DNA of 64,000 bases from positions 1-64,000 of the forward strand of contig NZ_JAKSYI010000120.1 in assembly GCF_022829285.1 (NCBI RefSeq), written 5' to 3'. Shown in pieces: positions 15,203-24,313 of the stretch. The translations under genes were made by a program, and so were the position numbers. How positions within the stretch are numbered: the stretch's first letter is position 1; each line of letters starts with the position of its first letter. The stretch is from Methylobacterium sp. J-078. Its GTDB lineage: Bacteria; Pseudomonadota; Alphaproteobacteria; Rhizobiales; Beijerinckiaceae. The notes beneath the pieces are model-generated. The model did not search any database. It was not told the origin of the DNA and saw only the letters and a program-made list of their open reading frames with translations.

Positions 15203-18200
15203 GCGCCCGGCGCTCCGGGTCGTCCTCGTGACGATGGACAACCATGTGGCGAGCGCCCTGGAGCGCGCTCGCCAGAGGCTCGCCCACGACCTGCCCGGCC
15301 TCGTCCTCGACTTCCACGCGGCCGCCGCCTGGGACACGGACCCGTCCGCCCTGGAGGCCTGCCGGGCCGACATCGCGCGGGGCGACATCGTCATCTCCAC
15401 CATGCTGTTCATGGACGAGCACGTCCGCGCCATCCTGCCGGCCCTGCTGGCGCGGCGCCCGCTTTGCGACGCGATGATCGGCTGCCTCTCGGCCAGCGAG
15501 GTGGTGAAGACCACCCGCCTCGGGCGCTTCGACATGGACGGCACCAAGCGGGGCGCCCTCGAATTCCTGAAGAAGCTGCGCGGCAAGCCCGGCGCACAGG
15601 GCAACGGCGCCCGCCAGATGGCGATGATCCGGAAGCTGCCCAAGATCCTGCGCTTCATCCCGGGCTCGGCTCAGGACGTGCGGGCTTACTTCCTCACCCT
15701 GCAATACTGGCTCTCGGGTTCGGACGAGAACATCGCCAACCTGGTGCGCTTTCTCGCCGGGCGCTACGCGGCCGGTCCGCGCGAGGGCTGGCGCCGGATC
15801 GCGGCCGCTCCGGCGCCGCTCAGCTACCCCGAGACCGGCCTCTACCATCCGCGCATGGCCGGCCGGATCGGCGAGGACGTCTCCAAGGTGCCCGCACCCG
15901 CCGGCCCCGTGAAGGGCCGCGTCGGCCTTCTCGTCATGCGCTCCTACGTGCTTGCCGGGAACACCGCCCATTACGACGGCGTCATCGCCGCCCTGGAGGC
16001 GCGCGGCCTCGCTGTGGTGCCGGCCTTCGCCAGTGGCCTCGACAACCGCCCGGCGGTGGATGCCTTCTTCCGCCGCGACGGCCGCCCCACCATCGATGCC
16101 CTGGTCTCGCTCACGGGCTTCTCCCTGGTGGGCGGCCCCGCCTACAACGATGCCGCTGGTGCTCAGGCGCTGCTCGCCGAACTCGACGTGCCCTACCTCG
16201 CCGCCCATGCCCTCGAGTTCCAGACCCTCGAGCAGTGGGAGGCGTCCGACCGGGGCCTCTCGCCGGTCGAGGCCACCATGATGGTGGCGATTCCCGAACT
16301 CGACGGCGCGACCGCTCCGATGGTGTTCGGTGGCCGCTCCAGCCGCTCGCTGGGCTCATCCGCCCGCGACATGGTCGTGCACCCCGAGCGGGCCGACATG
16401 CTCGCCGCGCGCATCGAGCGCCTCGTCGCCCTTCGGCGCAAGGCGCGGGCCGAGCGCCGGGTCGCAATCGTGCTGTTCGGCTTCCCGCCCAATGCCGGCA
16501 GCATCGGCACCGCCGCCTTCCTGTCGGTCTACCACTCGCTCCACAACACTCTCTCGGCGATGAAGGCTGAGGGCTACGTGGTCGATCTGCCCGAAAGCAT
16601 CGACGCCCTGCGGGACGCCGTACTCGCCGGCAACGCGACCCGGTTCGGCACCCCCGCCAACGTCCATCACCGTATTCCCGCCGACGATCACGTCCGGCGT
16701 GAGCGGCATCTGGCCGAGATCGAGGCGCAGTGGGGTCCGGCGCCCGGGCGCCAGAACAGCAACGGGTCGCAGATCTTCGTGCTCGGCGCCCAGTTCGGCA
16801 ACGTCTTCGTCGGCGTGCAGCCCGGCTTCGGCTACGAGGGCGACCCGATGCGCCTCCTGTTCGAGCGCGGTTTCGCCCCCACCCACGCCTTCTCGGCCTT
16901 CTACCGCTACCTGCGCGAGGATTTCCGCGCCGACGCGGTGCTGCATTTCGGCACCCACGGGGCGCTCGAATTCATGCCCGGCAAGCAGACCGGCCTGTCC
17001 GGCGCCTGCTGGCCCGAGCGCCTGATCGGGGCGCTCCCCCACGTCTACCTCTACGCGGCCAACAACCCCTCGGAGGGCCTGCTAGCCAAGCGCCGGTCCG
17101 CCGCGACCCTGGTGAGCTACCTGACCCCGAGCCTGGCCCAGGCCGGCCTCTATCGCGGGCTGATCGACCTCAAGGCCTCGATCGAGCGCTGGCGCGCCCT
17201 GGAGCCCGAGGCGGTGGCCGAGCGCCGGGATCTGGCCGAGCTGATCCAGGCGCAAGGAGCCGGCCTCGATCTCGTGGCCGCGGAGCCCATCTGGACCGCC
17301 GACCTCGCCGGCCACGTCCATCGCCTCGGCGCGGCCCTGCACGAGTTGGAGCACAGCCTGATCCCCCACGGCCTTCACGTGGTGGGCCAGGGGACACCGC
17401 CCGACCAGCGGGTCGACATCCTGCTGGCGCTGGCCGAAGCCACCCACGGCCTCGCCCCCGCCCGGGCCGGCCTCGACGCCCTCTTGGCCGGCGCGACCCT
17501 CGATGCGGCCCTGGCGTTGAGCGAACTCGCCGCGACCGAACCGAACCGCGCCGCCCTCGCGCGCTTACGCGAGACGGACCGCCTGTTGTCACAGGATCAC
17601 GAGATCCAGGGCCTGCTCCGGGCGCTGGACGGCCGCTTCATCGCCCCCGTTGCGGGCGGCGACCTCCTGCGCAACCCCGATATCCTGCCCACGGGCCGCA
17701 ACCTGCACGGCTTCGACCCCTACCGGATCCCGTCCGCCTTCGCGCTCGCCGACGGCACCCGCCAAGCCGCGCGCCTGCTCGCCCGCTATCGCGACGAGGG
17801 CGCGGCGCTGCCCGAGAGCATCGCCCTCGTGCTCTGGGGCACCGACAACCTGAAGAGCGAGGGCGGCCCCATCGCCCAGGCGCTCGCACTCATCGGCGCG
17901 GCTCCGCGCTTCGACGGCTACGGCCGCCTGAGCGGCGCCACCCTGATCCCGCTGGAGACCCTCGGGCGCCCTCGCATCGACGTGGTCGTCACCCTCTCGG
18001 GGATCTTCCGCGATCTCCTGCCCCTGCAGACCCGGCTCCTGGCGGAGGCCTCCTACCTCGCCGCAACTGCCGACGAGCCGGTGGCGTGGAACTTCGTCCG
18101 CAAGCACGCCCTGGCGCTCCAGGCCGAGCACGGCATCGACCTCGAGACCGCAGCACTCCGGGTCTTCTCGAACGCGGAGGGCACCTATGGCGCCAACGTC

Positions 18201-18887
18201 AACCAGCTCGTCGAATCCGGCCGCTGGGAGGATGCCGACGAGATCTCCGAGACCTTCGCGCGGCGCAAGTCCTTCGCCTACGGTCGCACCGGCGTGGCGA
18301 GCCCCCAGCGTGCCCTGATGGGGGCGGTGCTCGCCACCGTCGATCTGGCCTACCAGAACCTCGACTCCGTCGAGGTCGGCGTGACCTCGGTGGACCATTA
18401 CTTCGACGGCCTCGGCGGCATGGGCCGCGCCGTCGCCAAGGCCCGCGGCGAGGCCGTGCCGATCTTCATCAGCGACCAGACCCGCGGCGAGGGCGTGGTG
18501 CGCTCGCTCACCGAGCAGGTCAGCCTCGAGACCCGCACCCGGATGCTCAACCCGAAATGGACCGAGGGCATGCTCGGCCACGGCTACGAGGGCGTGCGCC
18601 AGATCGAGGCGCACCTGACCAACACCCTCGGCTGGTCGGCCACCACCAACGGCGTCGCCCCTTGGGTCTACCAACGCATCACCGAGACCTACGTCCTCGA
18701 CCCCGCCATGCGCGAGCGCATGGCGGCCCTCAACCCGACCGCTTCGGCCAAGGTGGCACACCGGCTGATCGAGGCGCACCAGCGCGGCTTCTGGACCCCC
18801 GACGCGGAGACGCGCGACGCGCTCGACCGCGCCGAGGAGGAACTGGAAGACCGCGTCGAAGGCATCACCGCAGGGGTCGCCGCATGA
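15177..18887 (+). CDS. bchH: Magnesium chelatase subunit H (porphyrin-binding)
   Basis: A 1236-residue protein of usual length for BchH/CobN-type chelatase subunits. It binds protoporphyrin IX and inserts Mg2+ with BchI and BchD. Start at the ATG at 15177 (MPKRISDAER), inside the end of bchB; an ATG 12 codons earlier was judged less likely. Recognisable blocks include HFGTHGALEFMPGKQ near residue 590 and SNAEGTYGANVNQLVESGRW near 1000. It overlaps bchL by 4 bp. Confidence 0.96.
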   Translation: MPKRISDAERPALRVVLVTMDNHVASALERARQRLAHDLPGLVLDFHAAAAWDTDPSALEACRADIARGDIVISTMLFMDEHVRAILPALLARRPLCDAMIGCLSASEVVKTTRLGRFDMDGTKRGALEFLKKLRGKPGAQGNGARQMAMIRKLPKILRFIPGSAQDVRAYFLTLQYWLSGSDENIANLVRFLAGRYAAGPREGWRRIAAAPAPLSYPETGLYHPRMAGRIGEDVSKVPAPAGPVKGRVGLLVMRSYVLAGNTAHYDGVIAALEARGLAVVPAFASGLDNRPAVDAFFRRDGRPTIDALVSLTGFSLVGGPAYNDAAGAQALLAELDVPYLAAHALEFQTLEQWEASDRGLSPVEATMMVAIPELDGATAPMVFGGRSSRSLGSSARDMVVHPERADMLAARIERLVALRRKARAERRVAIVLFGFPPNAGSIGTAAFLSVYHSLHNTLSAMKAEGYVVDLPESIDALRDAVLAGNATRFGTPANVHHRIPADDHVRRERHLAEIEAQWGPAPGRQNSNGSQIFVLGAQFGNVFVGVQPGFGYEGDPMRLLFERGFAPTHAFSAFYRYLREDFRADAVLHFGTHGALEFMPGKQTGLSGACWPERLIGALPHVYLYAANNPSEGLLAKRRSAATLVSYLTPSLAQAGLYRGLIDLKASIERWRALEPEAVAERRDLAELIQAQGAGLDLVAAEPIWTADLAGHVHRLGAALHELEHSLIPHGLHVVGQGTPPDQRVDILLALAEATHGLAPARAGLDALLAGATLDAALALSELAATEPNRAALARLRETDRLLSQDHEIQGLLRALDGRFIAPVAGGDLLRNPDILPTGRNLHGFDPYRIPSAFALADGTRQAARLLARYRDEGAALPESIALVLWGTDNLKSEGGPIAQALALIGAAPRFDGYGRLSGATLIPLETLGRPRIDVVVTLSGIFRDLLPLQTRLLAEASYLAATADEPVAWNFVRKHALALQAEHGIDLETAALRVFSNAEGTYGANVNQLVESGRWEDADEISETFARRKSFAYGRTGVASPQRALMGAVLATVDLAYQNLDSVEVGVTSVDHYFDGLGGMGRAVAKARGEAVPIFISDQTRGEGVVRSLTEQVSLETRTRMLNPKWTEGMLGHGYEGVRQIEAHLTNTLGWSATTNGVAPWVYQRITETYVLDPAMRERMAALNPTASAKVAHRLIEAHQRGFWTPDAETRDALDRAEEELEDRVEGITAGVAA

Positions 18888-19777
18888 ACATCGCCATCCG
18901 CAATCCGGTCGCCGCGCGCCGGCCCGAGGGAAGTGTTCAGGTCGAACTCGACCCGAACCTGAAGATCGGCACCGCCAAGGTCTTCGCCGTCTACGGCAAG
19001 GGCGGCATCGGCAAGTCGACGACCTCGTCGAACCTGTCGGTCGCCTTCTCCAAGCTCGGCAAGCGCGTGCTGCAGATCGGCTGCGATCCGAAGCACGATT
19101 CGACCTTCACGCTGACGAAGCGCCTCGCCCCGACCGTGATCGATGCCCTGGAGGCCGTGCAGTTCCACTCCGAGGAACTGCGCGTCGAGGACTTCGTGGC
19201 CGAGGGCTACAACGGCGTGATGTGCGTCGAGGCCGGCGGCCCCCCCGCCGGCACCGGCTGCGGCGGCTACGTCGTCGGTCAGACGGTCAAGCTCCTGAAG
19301 GAGCACCATCTCCTCGAGGACACCGACGTGGTGATCTTCGACGTGCTAGGCGACGTGGTCTGCGGCGGCTTCGCCTCGCCCCTCCAGCACGCGGACCAGG
19401 CCCTGATCGTCACCGCCAACGACTTCGACTCGATCTTCGCCATGAACCGGATCGTGGCGGCGATCCACGCCAAGGCGAAGAACTATCCGGTGCGTCTCGG
19501 CGGGGTCATCGCCAACCGCTCGGCCAAGACCGACGAGATCGACCGCTTCAACGCGGCGACCGGCCTGGAGCGGATCGCCCACTTCCCCGACCTCGACGTG
19601 GTCCGACGCTCGCGCCTGAAGAAAGCGACGCTGTTCGAGATGGAGGAGACGCCCGAACTCCTCGCCGTCACCACCGAGTACATGCGGCTCGCGGCTCATC
19701 TCTGGGCCGGGGGCAAGCCGCTGAACGCGATCCCCATGAAGGACCGCGACCTGTTCGAATTCCTCGGCTTCGATTGA
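18884..19777 (+). CDS. bchL: Dark-operative protochlorophyllide reductase iron protein
   Basis: A 297-residue NifH-like ATPase that passes electrons to BchNB. The P-loop YGKGGIGKSTTSSN is at about residues 36-49. The two cysteines that bridge the dimer's [4Fe-4S] cluster are in AGTGCGGY (about 123) and DVVCGGF (about 158). The start at 18884 overlaps the bchH stop (ATGA). The same frame stays open far upstream inside bchH, but that is a reading shadow. Confidence 0.97.
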   Translation: MNIAIRNPVAARRPEGSVQVELDPNLKIGTAKVFAVYGKGGIGKSTTSSNLSVAFSKLGKRVLQIGCDPKHDSTFTLTKRLAPTVIDALEAVQFHSEELRVEDFVAEGYNGVMCVEAGGPPAGTGCGGYVVGQTVKLLKEHHLLEDTDVVIFDVLGDVVCGGFASPLQHADQALIVTANDFDSIFAMNRIVAAIHAKAKNYPVRLGGVIANRSAKTDEIDRFNAATGLERIAHFPDLDVVRRSRLKKATLFEMEETPELLAVTTEYMRLAAHLWAGGKPLNAIPMKDRDLFEFLGFD

Positions 19778-19791
19778 GCGGGCGCCCCACC

Positions 19792-20493
19792 ATGACCTCG
19801 CACAGCTACGCCGCTCGCCGCTCGCAGCTCACCACCTACTTCGACCGCACCGCCGTCGAGGCCTGGGCCCGTCTGACCTCGGACGCGCCGGTCTCGAAGA
19901 TCCGCGCCACGGTGCGGGCCGGGCGCGACGCCATGCGGGCCAATCTCCTGTCCTGGCTGCCCGCCGACCTCACGGGCAAGCGCCTGCTCGATGCCGGCTG
20001 CGGCACCGGGGCGCTCAGCCTGGAAGCGGCGCGACGCGGCGCCGAGGTCGTCGCCATCGACGTCTCGCCGACGCTCATCGACCTCGCGCAGGAGCGCACG
20101 ATCCTGTCCGGCCCGGGGCGCATCGATTTCCGGGTCGGCGACATGCTCGATTCCGGTCTCGGCCGCTTCGACTACGTCGTGTCGATGGATTCGCTGATCC
20201 ACTACGCCACGCCGGACATCGTTCAGGCCCTGGCGACGCTCGCGGATCGCACCGACGCCGCGATCCTGTTCACCGTGGCCCCGCGCACGCCGCTCCTGAC
20301 CCTGATGCACATGGCCGGACGCGTCTTCCCGCGCGGCGACCGGGCACCCGCCATCGTTCCGGTGGGCGAGGCGGACCTGCGCCGGCGGGTCGCGGCCGAG
20401 CCGGCCCTGTCGGGCGTCCGGATCGAACGGGCGCACCGGGTGAACAGCGGGTTCTACCTCTCGCAGGCCTTCGAACTCCGGCGGGCCTCATGA
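19792..20493 (+). CDS. bchM: Mg-protoporphyrin IX O-methyltransferase
   Basis: A 233-residue SAM methyltransferase that methylates the C13 propionate of Mg-protoporphyrin IX, the step before AcsF. SAM-binding motif I is LLDAGCGTGALSLE at about residues 64-77. The N-terminal YFDRTAVEAWARLTSDAPVS block is characteristic of BchM. It overlaps lhaA by 4 bp. Confidence 0.95.
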   Translation: MTSHSYAARRSQLTTYFDRTAVEAWARLTSDAPVSKIRATVRAGRDAMRANLLSWLPADLTGKRLLDAGCGTGALSLEAARRGAEVVAIDVSPTLIDLAQERTILSGPGRIDFRVGDMLDSGLGRFDYVVSMDSLIHYATPDIVQALATLADRTDAAILFTVAPRTPLLTLMHMAGRVFPRGDRAPAIVPVGEADLRRRVAAEPALSGVRIERAHRVNSGFYLSQAFELRRAS

Positions 20494-21908
20494 CCCGCCT
20501 CGGCGCCTCCATGGCCCGGGCCCTCCAACGTGTCGGCCCCGGCATGCTGCCCTTCGCCGACGCGGCGACGGTCGAGCTGCCGATGGGGCGCCTGCTGCGG
20601 CTCGCCCTGTTCCAGGTCACTGTCGGAATGGCGGCCGTGCTGCTCATCGGCACCCTGAACCGGGTGATGATCGTCGAACTGGCGGTGCCGGCGTGGATCG
20701 TCGCCGTGATGCTGTCCCTGCCGCTGATCTTCGCGCCGTTCCGCGCGCTGGTCGGCTTCCGCTCGGACACGCACCGCTCGGTGCTGGGCTGGCGCCGGGT
20801 GCCCTACATCTGGTTCGGCACGCTGCTGCAGTTCGGCGGGCTCGCCATCATGCCCTTCGCCCTGCTGATCCTGTCGGGCGACACCACCGGCCCGGCCTGG
20901 CCCGGCCACGTGGCGGCCGCGCTCGCCTTCGTGATGGTGGGTGCGGGCCTCCACACCACCCAGACCGTGGGCCTGGCGCTCGCCACCGACCTCGCCCCCG
21001 CCCATGCCCGGCCCCGCGTCGTCGCGCTCCTCTGCGCCATGCTGCTCGTCGGCATGGTGGTCAGCGCCGTCGTCTTCGGACTGCTGCTGGCCGACTTCTC
21101 GGCCCTGCGCCTGATCAAGGTGATCCAAGGCGCGGCCCTCGTCACCGTCGTGCTCAACGGCATCGCCCTGTGGAAGCAGGAGCCGCGTTCGCCCAGCCGC
21201 ACGGCCCGCAACCTGCCCCGTCAGTCCTTCTCCGAATCCTGGGCGCTCTACGCCGGCAAGGGGCGGGCGCGCCGCCGCCTCGTCGCCACCGGGCTCGGCA
21301 CCGCCGCCTTCTCGATGCAGGACATCCTGCTGGAGCCCTATGGCGGACAGATCCTGCACCTGCCGGTGGCCGCCACGACGGCCCTGACCGCGCTGCTGGC
21401 GGCGGGCGGCGGCATCGGCCTGCTGGTGGCCGCGCGCTGGCTCGACCGGGGTGGCGACGCCTTTCGGGTCGCGGCCTCCGGGGCGGTCGTGGGTATCGCG
21501 GCCTTCTCGGCGGTGGTCTTCGCCGCGCCGCTGGATTCCGCCCGGCTGTTCGCGGTCGGCGTCGCCCTGATCGGCCTCGGCGGCGGTCTGTTCGCCCACG
21601 GCACGCTGACGGCCTCCATGGCCAAGGCCGGGCCGGAGGATACGGGCCTCGCCCTCGGGGCCTGGGGCGCCGTTCAGGCGAGTGCCGCCGGCCTCGCCAT
21701 CGCGGCGAGCGGCATCCTCCGGGATCTCGGCGCGCATCTCGCCGAATCCGGACATCTCGGCGAGGCGCTGAACCTGCCCTCCACCGGATACCTCATCGTC
21801 TACCACATCGAGATCGCGCTGCTGTTCGCGACGCTGCTGGCCATCGGCCCGCTCGTGCGCGCCGAGAGCCGCACGCATCTGCCTCGATCCCTGCCCCGCT
21901 CAGCCTGA
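20490..21908 (+). CDS. lhaA: PucC-family light-harvesting 1 assembly protein LhaA
   Basis: A 472-residue, roughly 12-helix membrane protein, longer at the N-terminus than the PucC-type protein at 6829-8178. The diagnostic TLNRVMIVELAVPAWIVA and FRSDTHRSVLGWRRVPYIW blocks lie at about residues 53-105. LhaA is required for LH1 assembly in Rhodobacter capsulatus. The bchM-lhaA-puhA order is conserved there too. No light-harvesting genes are in the window. Confidence 0.92.
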   Translation: MTRLGASMARALQRVGPGMLPFADAATVELPMGRLLRLALFQVTVGMAAVLLIGTLNRVMIVELAVPAWIVAVMLSLPLIFAPFRALVGFRSDTHRSVLGWRRVPYIWFGTLLQFGGLAIMPFALLILSGDTTGPAWPGHVAAALAFVMVGAGLHTTQTVGLALATDLAPAHARPRVVALLCAMLLVGMVVSAVVFGLLLADFSALRLIKVIQGAALVTVVLNGIALWKQEPRSPSRTARNLPRQSFSESWALYAGKGRARRRLVATGLGTAAFSMQDILLEPYGGQILHLPVAATTALTALLAAGGGIGLLVAARWLDRGGDAFRVAASGAVVGIAAFSAVVFAAPLDSARLFAVGVALIGLGGGLFAHGTLTASMAKAGPEDTGLALGAWGAVQASAAGLAIAASGILRDLGAHLAESGHLGEALNLPSTGYLIVYHIEIALLFATLLAIGPLVRAESRTHLPRSLPRSA

Positions 21909-21920
21909 AGGAGACCGGCC

Positions 21921-22697
21921 ATGCCGAGAGGTGAAATCACGGGCTACGTCGACGTCGCACAGGTCGTCCTCTACGCGTTTTGGATCTTCTTCGCCGGCCT
22001 GGTCTTCTACCTGCGCCGCGAGGACCGCCGCGAGGGCTACCCGCTCGAATCCGAGGCCGCCCGCGGCCGGGCGATGCCGCCGGACCCGTTCCTGATCCCG
22101 TCGCCTAAGGAGTTCCTGCTCTCCAACGGCCACGTGAAGTACGCCCCCCAGCGCGGCGAGCGCACCCCCTGGAACTACCGCGGCCACAAGAACGAGGTCT
22201 GGCCGGGGGCCCCCCTCGAGCCCGACACGGACGGCTTGCACGACGCCATCGGCCCCGGCTCCTACGCCGACCGCGAGGACAGCCACGACGAGACCTGGGA
22301 CCGCGAGAAGCGCATCGTGCCCCTGCGGGTCGCAGACCACTTCGTGGTCCACGAGCTCGGCCCGAACCCCATCGGCATGTCGGTCTTCGGCGCCGACCGG
22401 CAGGTGGCCGGCACGGTGAGCGACCTCTGGGTCGACCGGGGTGAATCCATGGTCCGCTACTACGAGGTCGAACTCGGGGCGGGCGGGCGCCGGGTGCTGA
22501 TGCCCGCCACCTTCTGCCGGACCGGCCGCTTCTCGCAGAGGGTGACCTGCGAAGCCCTGCTCGCTCAGCAGTTCGCCGACATTCCGACCACCAAGGACCC
22601 GGATTCGGTCACCCTTAACGAGGAGGAGCGGATCATGGCCTTCTTCGGCGGCGGCACCCTCTACGCCACCCCCACGCGCCAGGAGGCCATCCTGTGA
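21921..22697 (+). CDS. puhA: Photosynthetic reaction centre subunit H
   Basis: A 258-residue protein with one N-terminal membrane helix (about residues 10-29, VDVAQVVLYAFWIFFAGLVF), followed by RREDRREGYPLE, and a cytoplasmic PRC-barrel domain (about 110-250). It caps the L/M subunits and guides protons to the secondary quinone. The L and M genes are elsewhere. A ribosome site AAGGAGA precedes the ATG. It overlaps puhB by 4 bp. Confidence 0.97.
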   Translation: MPRGEITGYVDVAQVVLYAFWIFFAGLVFYLRREDRREGYPLESEAARGRAMPPDPFLIPSPKEFLLSNGHVKYAPQRGERTPWNYRGHKNEVWPGAPLEPDTDGLHDAIGPGSYADREDSHDETWDREKRIVPLRVADHFVVHELGPNPIGMSVFGADRQVAGTVSDLWVDRGESMVRYYEVELGAGGRRVLMPATFCRTGRFSQRVTCEALLAQQFADIPTTKDPDSVTLNEEERIMAFFGGGTLYATPTRQEAIL

Positions 22698-23410
22698 GCC
22701 GTCTCGCCAAACCCTCCCGCGCCAAGCGCCCCCTGGCCAAACGCTCCGGGCCCCACCTGCCCGCCAACGCCTTCGACGCCCCGCCGGGCCTGCCGGCGCC
22801 GCTGCCGGCCGGCGAGCACATTCTCTGGCAGGGCCGCCCCTGCGGCTTCGGCGTCGCCTTCCGGGCGCTGCACCTGACCCTCGTGGGTCTCTGGTTCGCC
22901 GGCCTCGCCCTCTGGGCCGCGCTGCCGGCGGCCCTCGCCGGACAGGCCCTAGAGGCCGTCTCGCTCGCCCTGCCCACCCTGGCGATCGGCACCGGCGCGC
23001 TGCTGCTCCTGGGCCTCCTCGGCTGGCTCTCGGCCCGCACCACCACCTACACCATCACCAACCGCCGCGTGGTGATGCGCGTCGGCATCGCCCTGCCGAT
23101 GACCCTGAACCTGCCGTTCGCCCTGGTGGAAGCGGCCGAGTGCCGGCTCTACCGTGACGGCAGCGCCGACCTTCCCTTGCGCCTTCGCCCGGGCAACCGC
23201 GTCGCCTATCTCCATCTCTGGCCCCATGCCAGGCCCTGGCACGTCAACCGCCCCGAGCCGATGCTGCGCACGGTCGCCGATGGCAAAGAGGTGGCCAAGA
23301 TTCTGGCCCGCGCGCTGGCGGCCCATCGAGCGGTGCCGGAGGAGGTGGCCGGTCCCGTCGTGCTGCGGCCGCGCGTGGCCCCCGGCCCTCGCCTCGCCAC
23401 CGCGAGCTGA
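22694..23410 (+). CDS. puhB: Photosynthetic complex assembly protein PuhB
   Basis: A 238-residue membrane protein. Two hydrophobic helices (about 55-80 and 90-112) are followed by a bacterial PH-like domain starting TTTYTITNRRVVMRVG at about residue 116. PuhB helps reaction-centre assembly in Rhodobacter. The first 20 residues are strongly basic, which is a family extra here. Context between puhA and puhC settles the identity. Confidence 0.93.
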   Translation: MSRLAKPSRAKRPLAKRSGPHLPANAFDAPPGLPAPLPAGEHILWQGRPCGFGVAFRALHLTLVGLWFAGLALWAALPAALAGQALEAVSLALPTLAIGTGALLLLGLLGWLSARTTTYTITNRRVVMRVGIALPMTLNLPFALVEAAECRLYRDGSADLPLRLRPGNRVAYLHLWPHARPWHVNRPEPMLRTVADGKEVAKILARALAAHRAVPEEVAGPVVLRPRVAPGPRLATAS

Positions 23411-23414
23411 TCCG

Positions 23415-24014
23415 ATGAACCCGCATCCCCTCGCACGCACCGCCGGCCGCACCTCGCGGAGCCTCGTCGCCGGAGTCGGCCTCCTCGTTGGCTTCGTGGT
23501 CCTGGCCATCACGGTCGGCCGCGTCGAGAGCGTCGGCCTGACCCGGATGGAGCCGGCCCGTCCGGTCCAGAGCCTCGCCCTGCGTGTGGACGACGCTGCG
23601 GACGGCTCGATCGCGCTGCGGGATGCGGAGCGCGGCGATCTCGTCGCGACGGTTCGGCCGGGGGAGGACAATTTCATCCGCGCCACCCTGCGGGGCTTCG
23701 CGCAGGGGCGCCTGCGTGCCGGCCTCTCCCGCGAGGTGCCGTTCCGGCTGACGCGCTTCGACGACGGCTCCCTGCGCCTCGACGATTCGCTGACCGGCCG
23801 CAGCGTGGATTTCGGCGCTTTCGGCCCCTCGAACTACGCCGCCTTCGCCCGGTTGCTGCCCGCCGGATCCCCGCCCTCCGAACCCATGCCCGCCCAGGAT
23901 GTGTGCCGGACCGCCTTGCCAGCGGACGGTATTCCGGGGTCTTGTGGCACAGCGCCCATGAACGCCGAACCGGTAAGGAATTCGGCGAAGGGCGCGATGG
24001 GAGCCGCACCATGA
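23415..24014 (+). CDS. puhC: Photosynthetic complex assembly protein PuhC
   Basis: A 199-residue protein with one N-terminal membrane helix (about 17-37, SLVAGVGLLVGFVVLAITVG) and a periplasmic domain with the PuhC pattern VDDAADGSIALRD and GFAQGRLR. The ATG at 23415 was chosen because it follows the puhB stop by four bases and starts the signal-anchor. The last 40 residues are low-complexity and poorly conserved. PuhC is needed for efficient LH1-RC assembly. Confidence 0.88.
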   Translation: MNPHPLARTAGRTSRSLVAGVGLLVGFVVLAITVGRVESVGLTRMEPARPVQSLALRVDDAADGSIALRDAERGDLVATVRPGEDNFIRATLRGFAQGRLRAGLSREVPFRLTRFDDGSLRLDDSLTGRSVDFGAFGPSNYAAFARLLPAGSPPSEPMPAQDVCRTALPADGIPGSCGTAPMNAEPVRNSAKGAMGAAP

Positions 24015-24313
24015 TGGCCTGGCTGAACGGACGCCGCACCGTCGACGTCCCCTGTACCGTCGAGATCGAGCAGACCTCGGAAAGTCTGCACGCACACGTG
24101 GTCCTCGACGCCAATTTCGAGATCGAGCCCGGCGACGCCGTGCAGGTGCACGACGCCCCGACCTCCGTGCCCTACGGCGAGCGCCTCGTCGTCCAGCGCA
24201 CCGCCACCGTGACCCGTGCGGGCCGCCTGGAACGGCTCTGGACGAAGCTCGCGGGCCACCTCGAACTCACCGAACTCTACGAAGTCAGCTTTTCCGAGAG
24301 GAGGCGCCTGTGA
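24011..24313 (+). CDS. Conserved small protein between puhC and acsF, function unknown
   Basis: A 100-residue protein starting at 24011 (ATGATG), overlapping puhC by 4 bp and acsF by 4 bp, so it is firmly in the operon. No membrane helix is seen. It looks like a compact beta-rich domain (PCTVEIEQ, HAHVVLD, IEPGDAVQVHD) with a short basic tail. A small protein at this place, just before acsF, occurs in other phototrophic alphaproteobacteria. A role as partner of AcsF or in assembly is inference from position. Confidence 0.75.
   Translation: MMAWLNGRRTVDVPCTVEIEQTSESLHAHVVLDANFEIEPGDAVQVHDAPTSVPYGERLVVQRTATVTRAGRLERLWTKLAGHLELTELYEVSFSERRRL

Noticed and set aside
13625..15658. A 677-codon minus-strand frame across bchB and bchH
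   Set aside because: It lies opposite two certain genes, has no recognisable domain, and is highly charged as typical for antisense of GC-rich genes.
16730..18883. The long upstream extension of the bchL frame inside bchH
   Set aside because: It is Arg/Pro-rich noise in another frame of bchH; bchL starts at 18884 with the family N-terminus.
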